Shown here in pieces: positions 31,600-42,789 of a stretch of DNA of 64,000 nt. Location: the NCBI RefSeq assembly GCF_010093535.1, contig NW_022985162.1, positions 1,586,387-1,650,386 of the forward strand. The letters are read 5' to 3'. Numbering within the stretch: position 1 is the first letter of the stretch; each line of letters opens with the position of its first letter. Both the position numbers and the translations under genes were made by a program. The stretch comes from Lindgomyces ingoldianus. Its lineage: Eukaryota > Ascomycota > Dothideomycetes > Pleosporales > Lindgomycetaceae. A model generated the notes under the pieces. That model was given only the letters and a program-made list of their open reading frames with translations, was not told the DNA's origin and did not search any database.

Positions 31600-33343
31600 C
31601 TATAGTCCGTCAAAGTCCCCACCAGCGTCATCCTCGTCAATATCACCCTCCTGGATCTCCTTCGCTAACTCCCGCTCCCGTTCCCTAGCTTCTTGGGCAT
31701 TCTTCAGCTCCAGACGATGCTGGTTCATGGGATACCGCATTGCCTTGACACACTCATCGTGCAAAGCCAAGCAAGCCCGGATGCGCTCGTGGAATACTTC
31801 ACCGGGCTCGCGGGTCGCGTAGATGTCACCAGCTTGCTTGGTTTGCATGAATCCCTTCTCGTGATCAATTGATGCCTCGATGACACCGTCTCGGATGGCC
31901 TTCGCGACGATGTACTCTGCAGATTCCTCACTCTCTAGCCCAAGACGGATGCAAATATCTCGCAGGGAAATGCGCTGATAGGAAAGTGAGAGCATGCGAA
32001 TTCCAGTTTTAATGACGTTTTGCCGGAGGCGGAGGATAAGGGTGTAAGTGCCATCGCGGTGGAAGGTCGAGGCATACAATTGCACAATCTTCAAAAAACC
32101 TTGGAGATCGCCGACGCGGACCGCTCGGACGAGGCGGAAGTAGGGCTCCAAAGCTCGCTCTAGACGAGGCTGGCTAAAGATAGCGCGGTCCGGGATGTCG
32201 CCCATTAGCAGCTCGACGACTACGAGAAGCTTGGTCGACGCTTGGTAGAACCCGGTGGCAATCGCATTGGTGGGGGATTTTCGTGTCGCACTTGTGAGAT
32301 GCTCGTGTGCCTCGGTATAGGACAGCTGAATAGCCCGTATGCGACCTAGGTAGTACAGATATCTTGCGACCTGGTTGTTTGGGGCAGTGGAAGGGAACTG
32401 AGTCTGCGCAACGAGGAGATCGGCCTGGGTGATGTCGGCGGTGGAGATGTAGTTCCGGAGGAGCAATGTCGTCACTGCGGCCTGGGTATCTTGGTCTTTT
32501 CTGAGTACCGCGCTACGGAGAGCGGCGAGGAGCTTCCCACGAATGGAGATGACAGGCGACTGCTTGGATGGCGGCTTAGGGTCCAGCTCCTCGTGGAAGA
32601 GCGAGAAGTAGAAGTACGCCTTGGCGGCCAGAGAGTCCAACGTCCGGCGGTTCAACTCTCGGATCTTATCTACTAGTGTAGACGAGAATTCAGCTCCGTC
32701 ATCGAACTCCTTGGTGTCATAGAGAAAGACCTAGGCCAATTGTTAAAAAACCCGGGTTTCGCCGTCAGCCCTGCATTCAAGCATACCTGAACTAGGATAG
32801 CGATGTAAACATCAATCTCCGGTATGGGCTCTTTCGTGTTTCCCTTGTTACTCTGGATCTCTTCCTTGTATTGGGCAACCACGTTCTGTATCGTCTCGCC
32901 ATCCATGTTGATGCCTTCGATAAGAACCCGTGCAGTGGGATTGTTCGGGGAATACGTCAGCACAATCACGGAGCATAGTACTCGGTCGGTGAGTCTCTTC
33001 CGGAGGGCTGATATGGAGCGAAGAGCTCGGAGGGTAAACCGCGTATCGAACTGGGCAACGGCGCGTTCCAGCAGGGTGAAGTTGGCTCGAATGTCTTGGG
33101 TGGTTGGGTCAGCTCTATCTGGATACAGATACTTGGTAGAGGCTAGGCTGGTGGCGATCATAAAGTCTCTGCACATTCGACCATGCTGCAATGAGGATGT
33201 ACAGGAAGAACAGGTACACTCAAAGGTAACCATGTTGAAAAGTGATGCAAGGTCGTCGACTTACCAGCAACCGTCTTCTGTTCGACATTCTCTGTTTTGG
33301 GCTGCTCGGCCTCGGTGACTACGCCTTCCATGCTTTCCGCCAT
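31600..33343 (-). CDS. RPN3: 26S proteasome lid subunit RPN3 (three exons, 513 aa)
   Basis: Exons are 33343-33265, 33118-32787 and 32730-31600; introns are 146 and 56 nt. RPN3/PSMD3 is a PCI-domain scaffold of the proteasome regulatory-particle lid. Conserved blocks include FTLLERAVAQFDTRFTLRAL and LIEGINMDGETIQN early, LAAKAYFYFSLFHEEL, then YLYYLGRIRAIQLSYTEAHE. The C-terminal PCI region has FHRDGTYTLILRLRQNVIKT, GIRMLSLSYQRISLRDICIR and SAEYIVAKAIRDGVIEA. The tail QEGDIDEDDAGGDFDGL is acidic, as in orthologues. The first intron is longer than others here; I chose acceptor TATCCAG because it alone restores the frame into DRADPTTQDIRANF. The length is close to yeast Rpn3 (523 aa). SPC34 starts 245 nt away on the other strand. 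Confidence 0.94.
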
Positions 33344-33587
33344 GATCGTTGTTGGTTTCTTGAGAGAGGGTGTGAGGCAGAAGAAGGAGCGGCGACGGCG
33401 GGTACGTGTGGGGAGGCAGAGGAAGGGAGCTTGGGTAGGTGATGAAGCCCGGAGGCGGAAGCTCAAGCTGGAGAGGATCGGAATAACGTTTTGCCGAGAT
33501 TTGTTGACAAACTGCGCAAAGTAGCGACCCCACGTTCCCATGTCCCCACGTCCCTAAACAGATACCCAGCACAAAGTCTTTAGTTGC

Positions 33588-34479
33588 ATGTCCATGATGA
33601 CGCTCCTTGACGCTCATCTGGAGCAAATTTCTCTTTGCGCTGCCTCAATCGCAGAGCTACCGTATGTTTACGCGGTTCCTTTCACCGTGCATGTGTTTAA
33701 ACGCATCAACTAGATTCCCGCCGCCGAAGATTTTCACAAATGCTCTCCTGCAACCACACGATATTACGACCCTGATTCGAGATACTGAATTACACGAACG
33801 CGCCCTCTTCTCCGTTCCCCAGCCTCCACCACACCCCAAAGCGCAGGACCCCTCTGGAAACAGACGGAATACGACATTCAACCTCAATGGCGGAGGCTCC
33901 ACCATTCTAGGTGGCGGCGCAAATGCAGTCCGGGCTCCACGGCGGAACACAGCAGTAGCTGCTGTCCTGGGAACGGATCTAGTAGAGAAGATTCGACGAG
34001 GAGGCGGAGGTGGGGCTGGCACTGGCTTGGGCTACCGTACCTTCGATGGGAGCAACAAAAACGAGGTGGACGTCGAAGTGTTATTAGAGGGTGCCGAGAA
34101 GCTCCTCGGGGTGTAGTATGTTATTGGGGATCATCATCGAGTGCGCATCTGACTAGACACCAGCCCGATACCCGGCGCAAGAGAGAGAATCGCATCCATG
34201 CGCCAGCGACACAGGAGATTAGAGGCATCGATAGAACACTACGAATACCGCATTGCAGAACAAACCACGCAACTAGGTAGGTTGAACCGATCACGGGAGT
34301 ATATGGACGACGAACCAGGGGAGATCGAAGCACCTGTGGAAGCACTGGTCTTCGTACCGATGACTGAAGAAGACCTGAAAAGGGAAGAGGACGAAGTTCG
34401 GCAGTTGGAACAGAAGAAGAGAGGATTAGAAGACCGAGTCAATTCCATGGGAAAAGATATATCAGGAGTGTTGAGATAG
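33588..34479 (+). CDS. SPC34: DASH/Dam1 complex subunit SPC34 (three exons, 263 aa)
   Basis: Exons are 33588-33661, 33714-34115 and 34164-34479; introns are 52 and 48 nt. The spliced N-terminus MSMMTLLDAHLEQISLCAAS, then IAELP|FPPPKIFTNALL, QPHDITTLIRDTELHERALF and SVP is characteristic of Spc34. Near the middle VLLEGAEKLLGV|YPIPGA and RERIASMRQRHRRLE restore the second conserved block, which forced the acceptor at 34163 rather than an earlier AG. The C-terminus is coiled coil (EEDLKREEDEVRQLEQKKRG). The DASH complex forms rings around kinetochore microtubules and is fungus-specific. Three ATGs in frame at 33588, 33594 and 33597 make the exact start uncertain by a few residues. The divergent partner is RPN3. 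Confidence 0.88.
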
Positions 34480-35000
34480 CCTTTGCATCGGATAAGATAT
34501 TCGCAAAGAATTCAGATCGAGCGTAGGGCACTCTGCTGTTGATGGTACCAATAGCGGTATCTTCTGTGGAGAGGTGCTGTCGAAACACTTAGACTAATTT
34601 AGGCACTCGGGAGTGCTTCAAGATTGTAGTCTCCAATGCTTGGTAAGCTTGTCTTCAGTTTCATGCCCTCCATTTACTCTCTCACAATACTCTAACTTCA
34701 AATAGAGCCGGATTGCATGTATGTGTGCCAAATATTAGTCGAGTAACCGACGAAAGATATTGCTAGCGGTTGCTGATAAGTATACGTGTGGTACCAGTCA
34801 CACCATATTCTAATCCCATGAAGAATTATGAAGAATTGGGTTTATCCTTGGAAAAGTCTCTCGTATATCGGCACCTATTTTGGACTGCATCTGGAAAGTG
34901 CTGACCACAGGCGCAGCTTACAAAGCATCAGCATTGAATGCGCACCACATTTATGCCGTCAATATTTCTCTGTATCTTTCCTCAAGGAATCCAACCCATC
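34480..35000. other. Intergenic, no gene seen
   Basis: Upstream region of the nitroalkane oxidase gene. No coding or structured element recognised. Confidence 0.5.
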
Positions 35001-36647
35001 ATGATCGATTTCACCCTCACCGCAGAACAGAACGCACTCCGCAACGGGGCTCGAGGATTTGCGCAGCAAGTCCTTGCAGGTGCACCGAAACTCTATAGCA
35101 AGCACACGTCACAAACAGCGCGCTTCGAGGCAACCCGTCCAATCTACCGCAATGCCGTTGAAGGGGGTCTGATAAAGGGCCAAATTCCCACTGAACTAGG
35201 TGGCACTTCGAATAACCTGATCGACGCCGCAATTGTAATAGAAGAGTTCTTCGCTGTGGAACCAAGTGCTGCTTTGACTATCTTAGGCACGGGATTGGGC
35301 TTAACCCCGCTAATTCTAGCAGGAAGTGCCGTGCAACATGACACGTTCCTAAAGCCGTTCCTGAGTGGTGATGGAGAACCACTGGCAGCATTTGTGCATT
35401 CTGAACCCGGTGGAACGGCCAATTGGCTTGAGAAAGGTGCTCCAGGACTACAGACGACGGCTTGGAAGGATGGAAATGAGTGGGTTGTGAATGGAGAGAA
35501 GGTTCGTGGCTTTTTATATGGTTTTGATCTGCTTTCGTCCCAAGAAAAGCTTTTTTTAATCATACACACCAATTTGAGAAGTAGGATTGCTGTTAAGCCC
35601 ATTTGCACTTCTCTCCGCCTTCCTCCATTCGGTACATAAATCTCTTAAGCGCCGATGTGTGATTAGATTCCTTTTTGCGCGCGTTTCAGTTTTGGTCAGT
35701 CTAAAATATCAGCCTCATCCTATGCTCAGCTTTCAACCTGCTTCTCTGATATCTCAAACAGCTCTGGACTACCAACAGCGGCGGCTGGGGCCAACGCGGT
35801 GCTGACCTCCAATGCGTTGTCTGTCGTCAATCTCCTCCCAATATCCCTCAAGATCCGAACTCCGACCCAGTATCAAACATTCTCATTCTTATCGTTACTG
35901 GTGAAGAAATCGCCAACAACGAGCCTTCTGCCTACACCGTCGTATCTGACCCTGAACTTGTAGGATACATATCCACCAACGGCCCTCATTCCCGCTTCAC
36001 GAATTTCCGAGTTCCAAGTGCGAATTTGTTGTGCCCACCAGGGCGAGGCGCTCAAACTGTTGAACAGACATTCGGTTGCTCTGCCGCACTTGTCGGCGCG
36101 ATGAGTGTAGGGATCATGCGTGCTGCGTTCGAGGCCGCGCTCAAATTTTGCAAAGCTGATGCTCGCGGCGGCACGGTGCCAATCATTAAGAAACAAAGCG
36201 TTGCAGACAAACTGATTGACATCAAGATGAGAGTCGAAGCCGCTCGAGCACTTACATGGAAGGCGCTAAGCACTCTCGAGAATGGACCCTGTGGATGGGA
36301 GAACAAACTTGAGATTGCATTGGAGGCAAAGATCTGGTGTAGTGATCAAGCGCCGAAAGCGGTTGTGGATGCCATGAGCATTGTTGGAATGTAAGCTCTC
36401 TACTGCTATATAATTTCCCCTCTTGGTCTCATTCATAGCAGAGGCTAGAGGGAGAGGGTATAGATGCCTGTGCTAACGTTGTGCTCATAGGAAGTCTTAC
36501 GATAAAGATTTGCCTTTTTCACGCCTTCTGGAAGACGCCGTCTGTCTGCCTCTTTTTGATGGAGGAAACATTGGAGTCAGAAGAAGACAGCTTGAGCGCA
36601 TTTTTCAGAAAGAGGATTATGAGCCTTGGGCTGCGACATACACATAG
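35001..36647 (+). CDS. Nitroalkane oxidase (three exons, 428 aa)
   Basis: A flavoprotein of the acyl-CoA dehydrogenase fold that oxidises primary nitroalkanes to aldehydes, releasing nitrite and hydrogen peroxide. Exons are 35001-35501, 35762-36390 and 36491-36647. It follows the Fusarium oxysporum enzyme closely from memory: RFEATRPIYRNAVEGGLIKG, VHSEPGGTANWLEKGAPGLQ, VNGEK|LWTTNSGGWGQRGAD, GPHSRFTNFRVP, AALVGAMSVGIMRAAFEAAL and QSVADKLID. The end, PLFDGGNIGVRRRQ, keeps the aspartate (Asp400 here) that serves as the catalytic base in this enzyme, where true acyl-CoA dehydrogenases have glutamate, and the nearby arginine (Arg407). The first intron is 260 nt, several times the local norm. The C-terminus EDYEPWAATYT stops slightly earlier than in Fusarium. 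No nitrite-handling gene is adjacent. Confidence 0.85.
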
Positions 36648-37079
36648 CTCCCTTGCTCTCTACAAATATTCTAAAATACATCCGATATATTAAGTAAATA
36701 AAGCTTCGTTAAAGGAGTCTTTCTCAGCAACTCTTAAATTCTTCCCTAAAGGAGTGAGCCACACCTATGCTAGATGGTTCACTACAATATATGTCAAGTT
36801 CAATAGCACTTGTCTTCAAGGGAGGGTTGACGTCACCATGAACAGACCATCCATGATTAGGATTAAGAGAGTCCTTGAGGTGATCACGACAGAGCCGGGG
36901 CGATAACGGCTTTCAAGAGACGGTGGGGATTTCAATCGTGCATGGCAATTCCGAACATCGGACGGAACGGTTCCGTGCGCGGAATCTTACCCCACATTCT
37001 TCGACTACATCATCGCTGCCGAAGTTGTTCATAGCTACCAAAAGACTATTCTCTTTTTCCCCACACAGCGATTATCACG
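36648..37079. other. Intergenic, no gene seen
   Basis: Promoter region of the short-chain dehydrogenase and 3' end of the oxidase. Nothing else recognised. Confidence 0.5.
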
Positions 37080-37913
37080 ATGCCTGCACAGAAAGTAGCC
37101 CTCATTACAGCCAGCTCAGCAGGTCTGGGCGCGCAAATAGCACGCGTTTTTGCACCCGATTTCCGAGTTGTAAGTTATCTACTTTAAAACACTACTCTTC
37201 TTTCGGTGCAATCAAAAGATTGAAGCTAATCTTACTATCAGGTAATAAACTACTCCTCCAACCAAAGTCGCGCGCAAACTCTTGCCAACGAACTCTCTTC
37301 AATCCCAACCTCGCACCCGTCGCCATCCACCCCACGCTTCCACATCTTGCAAGCCGACGTGTCCTCCAAGGCATCTGTCCAAAATCTCGTCGCCGAAACT
37401 CTGAAAACCATGGGGCGGCTCGATGTGGTTGTTTCGAACGCAGGCTGGACCCGGATGACCAACTTCCTCAACATCGAAGAAGGTGTCAACGACGACGACT
37501 GGGACAAATGCTTCGTCATGAACGTGAAAACGCATTTATGGCTGGCCTACGCCGCCAAAGATGCATTAGCCGAGACTGAAGGCACATTCATCACAACGGC
37601 TAGTGTTGCGGGTGTTAAACCAAGTGGATCAAGTCTTCCATATGCGGTCACGAAAGCGGCACAAATACATCTTGCAAAGGGTCTAGCCGTTATCTTAGCA
37701 CCTAGAATTCGGGTAAACAGTGTTTCTCCTGGCTTGATGTTGACGGAGTGGGGCATGAAGTTCCCGGAGAGTAAGAGAGAGGCTGCTAGGAATAACACCA
37801 AGTTGAAGAGATTAGCGACTATTGAGGATGTTGCTGATCAGGTGAGGACACTGGCATTGAGCAGGAGTGTTACCGGCCAGAACTTGTGTATCGATGGGGG
37901 CAGTTCGTTGTAG
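37080..37913 (+). CDS. Short-chain dehydrogenase/reductase (two exons, 253 aa)
   Basis: A classical SDR of 253 residues. Exons are 37080-37169 and 37242-37913, with a 72-nt intron. The cofactor motif is VALITASSAGLGAQIA, with Ala in place of the first glycine of TGxxxGxG. The structural motif is DVVVSNAGW. The active site has ITTASVAG (Ser) and PYAVTKAAQIHLAK (YxxxK). The segment IRVNSVSPGLMLTEWG and the end VTGQNLCIDGGSSL are the usual C-terminal SDR features. Asn in VVINYSSNQ after the second strand suggests NADP(H) rather than NAD(H), but this is weak. The substrate cannot be inferred. It lies downstream of the nitroalkane oxidase on the same strand, 432 nt away; a metabolic link is possible but unsupported. 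Confidence 0.88.
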
Positions 37914-38548
37914 AATCGGTCCATTTGAAGAGAAAAAGAAACCCCCCAGAACTGCATACAATGTGAGAAGAGGTTGTAGGATGTAGCAGGCAAAGGCAAA
38001 GGATGATTTGACGAATGATATGATGCGAGAAGAGAGACCTGGCGGACACTAGAAATAGATAGGCTAAGACGTACCTTAATGTGATGGCAGCATGGCACTT
38101 ATTAGCTAAGAGGAATGTTAGATGTTTTAAATCATTTTAATTCTTTGCCGTACACCGTTCATGCAGGGCTTTCCCCCCTCCCCCTTGCACTGAGACACAG
38201 CAATTACATACAAAATGATTCTCATCTGCTGCGCATCTCGTCGGGGCTGGACTGTCCTGGGTATATTCTGTCCTTTTGCCGTAAAACTCCATTCCAGAAG
38301 ATGTTTCCTGATTGATCCAAGGTTTTCGTGGCGTAAATGCTTAAAGAGTTGGAAAAAAAAAATGCGCTCCCCACTTCTCCTAGCGTCTCGTCTGTTTAAA
38401 TAGCGTGTAGTTCGGTCCAACGTTTCATAATAGGCAGATATGAGAGCAATAAAAGTTATGTAGGAGGCAAAGGTTAGGCTCTGCCTCAGAATAATATACT
38501 GATGAATGTCGGGAAAAATCCGGAAGGGTCTTGGAAAGACCTTTAACG
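37914..38548. other. Convergent 3' region, no gene seen
   Basis: Region between the SDR stop and the stop of the minus-strand acyltransferase gene. Short frames without signatures. Confidence 0.5.
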
Positions 38549-39991
38549 TTACGCCGGAAGGACTGTCTTTTCGATGCTTCCATTTCGAACAGGATGGCCA
38601 TTGTGACTCGACTGTGACTCTCCGTACGCCCATTTAGTGGTCGCGTTCACAACATTTGCGCAAATTGGATCGACGTATTGTATCCAGAGTGAAGCCATCC
38701 GATAGAGAATATAGTAGAAGATCCCGATGGCAATAAACATGTGCATTGTTGAACCTCGCTGCAGATCCATCTGCTCGCCTTTCTCGTTCCGAGGAGGATT
38801 CATGGCCGAAGGGAGGTAGACCATCCAGGTAAGAACGGATTTAATCAGTGAATTGTGTAAAAGATACACCGGGAAGCTAACACGTCCAAGAAAATTGAAA
38901 ATCGGTGAGGTGAGCACTCGGCGGGCGTTACGGGAGAAGAAGATTCCAATGAGCACGGTCGAAGCTCCGATAGAATCCCAGTAACGCCGAACATCCGCGT
39001 CCTTGACCGTGACGGTATGCATCATTCGCGCCATCGTATGTGACCAATAGGCATTTTGCGGATTATCCTGAGGGTAACAAGCCATGAACATACCCGCGAG
39101 TATTAATAATCCTGGGACTGGAGCTGGAAGTACGGAAGTTGCAGCGTCCTTGTAGTGGTTGTGAAGTTCAGCAACAAACATTCCTACGACGATGTTGAGG
39201 CCTTTCAATGCGCCGATAGCGAGTCCTATATCCGTTAGCACGTTTCAATACATTCCCGTTCTATAGCATTGGCCTTACCCTCCCCAAGTTGCCAGAAATA
39301 CAGGTAGAGCAGGGCAAAAACTAGGATCCTCGCTTTTGGTTTTACGAGAACGGTGGCCATCATGGTCATGTACACCAGCATGCTGCCTTCCAAAAACAGG
39401 TGTAGCGTCCATTGTGTTCCGTCGTAGTCGTCCCAGCCAATTGTCCACGTCTCAACTTCGGCGCGAACCAGCGTCTTGAGCGCCATCCACATTGTAGGCT
39501 CTTGGCGATGCCACCCTTGTCGTATCCAAGTTGAGTCGACATGTTTGGTCATGTGGTATGCGTTGGTGTTGGCCAAAAACCAACTAAAGGCAGTTGCGAT
39601 CATAGTGGGGAGGACGAGCCTGCCTGATCGGGCCAAGGCACTGCGAGCAATGCCCATAAATGCAGCGTCATGGTTCCCAGCACGGGATTTGCCTATGGGT
39701 CCAATTGAGTTCACATAGCCCGTTATGAGAAAGAAGAGAGCTACAGCGCCGCGGCCGCCCACGCATAGGCGGAAGAAGGGGAGTTGGAAGAGGTGTGGTG
39801 CGGATTTGGGATCGTCGGCTGGGGCATGTAGCCATGGCACGAATGCGGTACAAAGGTGACCGCATACGACCATGAATGAGGCTATTCCTCGGAGGCCCTA
39901 GAGATAACACCGATTAACAGGCGTTCCAGCTTTTGGGTGAGTATGATATGCCAAGACTTACGTCTATCCAATTCGCGTCGCGGGGTGGCAT
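38549..39991 (-). CDS. Membrane acyltransferase, acyltransferase-3 family (three exons, 441 aa)
   Basis: Exons are 39991-39962, 39897-39279 and 39225-38549; introns are 64 and 53 nt. The start MPPRDANWID|GLRGIASFMVVCGHL gives the family opening, a DGLRG motif before the first membrane helix with the conserved His. RGAVALFFLITGYV, GRLVLPTMIATAFSWFLANT and MFVAELHN follow. The last third has NFLGRVSFPVYLLHNSLIKS and IAIGIFYYILYRMASLWIQY. About ten membrane helices are expected. OafA/YrhL-type proteins move acyl groups onto sugars or other acceptors; fungal members are often near secondary-metabolite or cell-surface genes, but the substrate cannot be told here. An in-frame stop lies upstream of the chosen ATG, so a further 5' exon would be needed for a longer protein. 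Confidence 0.85.
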
Positions 39992-40997
39992 GGTGGTCAG
40001 TGAAGAGAACCCGTCTGAAGATTAGAAATAAGATCTAGAGAAGGAGAGATGATCAGATTATCCGGTAACGAGAGTGGTCATTGGTCCGACAGAGAGTTGA
40101 AGGACGCGGACGTGACGACCATGGAACAGTGCCCCTTGTGCCTCGACGGCCGAGAACAAAACCAAGACAGAAGGGAGGAGACGAATGAGGTTGGCGACGA
40201 GAAGGCCAGCTGTCGAGGAACTGGCGGTCGAGGTGTCGAGAGTAAGGAGACAGACCAGGCGACTAGGAAAAGACAGTTTCATGGGAATCAGAAGCTTATG
40301 GGGATTTTTAGCGGAGGGACGGTCTGCCAGGAACCCTGCAGGTCCAGCAGTCCCTCTCCCGCGCCCCCAGGAAGTTTAGCGAGCACTGAGGAGGTATTTG
40401 ACACCAACAAATAGAGCCAAGCTGCTTGGCCGTGGGCGTCGTTTCTTGGCTCTGAAGCTTGGGGGATTTCTCTGAGCCGCGCACTGTTCCGGCTCCCGAT
40501 AAGCCACACAAGCCTGCGACTCGACAGGTGGGAGGAAAATGAAGATGTTCACCTTCGAAACTGAGCGTTGTCACCTCTGTCCAACACCTGCCACAAGTTG
40601 CGCCAACCGACACGCTAGCTAGCAACAACTCCTCGGTTGAGAGCCTTGTCAAGACGTCACAGCGGCCGTGTTACCCATTCGCAAAGCGCTGTCCGGGGAT
40701 GCAACGCAGGCCGCGTCCTCACTGTGGATTCGGACAAGGCCCATTGCACAATCAGAACATCTTATCTCCTGAGCCCCCCCTGCGCGAATGGGCAAAAATA
40801 ATCGAGCGGGTGGCCTTGGCTGCAAGCTTGGAGACTCATTGGTCTCAAATCCCTTTAGGGGCTCGCTGCCTGTGCATGTTCCATTTTGTTCCATTACCCC
40901 CTTATGAACGCCTCTCGGAACATGGCAGCGGCGGTAGGGGTCAAGAGGCCAGCGAAGGTACTTGGCAGCTGACGTCCCTCGCCGCTCTACCCGGTAC
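39992..40997. other. Gene-free flank left of the transposon
   Basis: About 1 kb with overlapping frames on both strands, none recognisable. It probably holds the acyltransferase promoter. The sequence stays GC-moderate and is not obviously RIP-mutated up to the element's end. Confidence 0.45.
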
Positions 40998-41020
40998 AGT
41001 CAACTCTCGATGGCGCGATA
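40998..41020 (+). repeat. Left terminal inverted repeat of the Pogo element
   Basis: CAGTCAACTCTCGATGGCGC plus GAT. Exact reverse complement of 42767-42789. TA precedes it at 40996-40997. Confidence 0.93.
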
Positions 41021-41102
41021 CAATTCTGGAACGAGGATTATATTGTTATATCGCAATATTGTTGCAGCAAGAGGGTTACGTAATCTAACTATCTAGAGTG
41101 CC

Positions 41103-42632
41103 CTAGACAAACTGCTTAGACTTTTGAGCCTTTGCTTTAGTATATAGCTGCTGGAGCGCTCTGATCTGCTGGGGAGTTGTTGAATCTGTATGCTCTTGAT
41201 ATAAGAGTAGTAATTTAAGAGCCTGCTCTGCCTGCGTAGAGGTAGGTATTTGTATAGAAGGCCCTTTATTGTCTAATTTGTCTTTAACTAGCTGCTAGCT
41301 ATATGTTGCAATTGCGTTTGCTACATTAAAGTTAGATTAAGTAGGCTTGTGATCCTTATTAATAGGATTTAGGAAGTTTTTAAGGCTTATAGCGTCCTAA
41401 ATCCTGCCTGCGTGCTGCACCTGCTGGTAGAGCTCCTCTAGCTCCTGCTGAGACTGCTCCTCTAGATTAGGCAGGTAGATTAGTTCTTGTAAAGGCTAGA
41501 TCCTAGCTTAGCAGAAGCAGCGATAGATTGTATTGCTCTAAAGGTTGTTATACTAGGCTTAAGAGGCCTAGCGTAAGGCATAGTAGAGGTTAACTTGAGT
41601 TGCTAGATCTGCGCCGCGCTTGTAGCTAGCAACTATATAGTGTATCTATTGCTTCTTGTATAAGCGCTTAAACTGACTAATCACGCCCTAATTAAGTGGC
41701 TGGTAGACGCTAGTTAAGTTGGCAGGCAGCTATTAAATGTGGATATTTAGTAGAGGTGGTTTGAGATTAACGCTGAGGATATAAGCGCTGTGGTTGTCTA
41801 TTAGCAGCAGGATAGACCTAGTCTCTCCTATCTACTGATAGAAGGCCTGTAGCTAATCTATTATAATAGTATGTGTTATCTACGCCTTAGGATTTAATAA
41901 CTATTAGATGCTAAGAGCCTTAAGGTTGACAGATTGTAGAGCATGTGGTCTAGCTGCCTTCCTAATAGCCTAAGGAGTAAAGCGCTTGCTGCTAGTAAAG
42001 TTGCAGTAGCATATAATTAATATTTAGTTCTTATCCTTCTTCCTGCTAGGTTAAGCTCTAGTAGAAAGCCCTGACAACGGCGCCTGCTGCTAATATAGGC
42101 CTGTCTTGTCTATATTGAATATATCCTGCTCTGCGTATTCTCCACACAGCGTTCTAATAGCCCTCATCTTCTTTTTAGCCCTAGCTGGCACTGACGCAGC
42201 CTTGCCCTAGTGTTAATGAAGCTTAATATTATGCTGTTGCTTAAAGTTAGTAAGCTAGCCTAAGCTAAACTCTAGTATAGGGAGGTTAGCGTAATTAGGT
42301 ATCTGCGGCTAGATAGCCTTTGCTTTCTTAATAAGGATATTGCTAGGGACGTTGCTGCTGGAGCTCTTAAGGTGCTGCTGCTAGTTAAAGAGGACAGCTT
42401 TAAGGATAGGCCACTGTGCCTGTTGTTGACGTGTGCGGGTGGTGGCAGAGCTACTGTTAAGGTAGCTATATTGCTTTAAGAGGGACTCTGATACTGTTAA
42501 CTAATAGATGCAATAGTTGTACTCTTGCTTAAACTACTTAATCGCATTAAGCTGCCTCTGGCTAGGACCCTGACGTTGATACTATTAACGCAGAGCCTGT
42601 TGCTGCTTGTTGGTAATTGCCACATGTAGCAT
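41103..42632 (-). pseudogene. Pogo-type transposase relic with about 30 in-frame stops
   Basis: From the ATG at 42632 to the TAG at 41105-41103 the frame runs 510 codons without any indel, but about thirty codons are TAG or TAA. Between the stops the text is clearly Fot1/Pogo transposase: MLHVAITNKQQQALR at the helix-turn-helix start, IFNIDKTGLY around the first catalytic Asp, LLLIDNHSAY around the second, and LPANLTSVYQPLN around the third. There the family Asp reads Asn (AAT), and the usual Glu after the first Asp reads Lys. Only one Trp codon survives, so TGG to TAG is the main change, with CAG/CAA to TAG/TAA next. These are the products of C-to-T change at CpA on the opposite or coding strand, i.e. 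RIP. No active enzyme can be made. Confidence 0.9.
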
Positions 42633-42766
42633 TTTATCTCTTAATATAATGATAATCTAGCTAAAAGCTTGCAATATAGTAGGTATCGCGAAATGGAATA
42701 TTTTAGTGGGAAATTAATTCAGGTTTAAGAAATGTATTGCTATATCGAAATATCGTTTAATCGCGC

Positions 42767-42789
42767 ATCGCGCCATCGAGAGTTGACTG
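42767..42789 (-). repeat. Right terminal inverted repeat of the Pogo element
   Basis: Exact reverse complement of 40998-41020. TA follows at 42790-42791. Confidence 0.93.

Larger units (their letters stand above)
40998..42789 (-). mobile_element. RIP-mutated Fot1/Pogo (Tc1-mariner) DNA transposon
   Basis: A 1792-bp element bounded by perfect 23-bp terminal inverted repeats, beginning CAGTCAACTCTCGATGGCGC, with TA at both outer edges as expected for a TA target-site duplication. Beyond the perfect part the ends remain imperfectly alike (CGATATA-type blocks). It encodes a minus-strand transposase relic, described separately. The interior is rich in TAG, CTA and TTA and poor in CpA on the window's plus strand, the mark of repeat-induced point mutation. 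I saw no frameshifts or large deletions. The element cannot move by itself. Left and right flanks join GC-normal host DNA abruptly. Confidence 0.92.

Noticed and set aside
33119..33264. An extra small coding exon inside the first RPN3 intron
   Set aside because: The open text there (for example TFECTCSSCTSSLQHGRMC) does not match RPN3, and the direct join into DRADPTTQDIRANF restores the family sequence.
34980..37913. A nitroalkane-degradation gene cluster made of the oxidase and the short-chain dehydrogenase
   Set aside because: Only two genes, no nitrite reductase or transporter beside them, and the dehydrogenase has no substrate clue.
41103..42632. A recoded transposase in which TAG means Trp or Gln
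   Set aside because: The neighbouring genes use the standard code, the third catalytic Asp is also changed by a G-to-A step, and all stops fit RIP-type C-to-T change. Decay explains everything.
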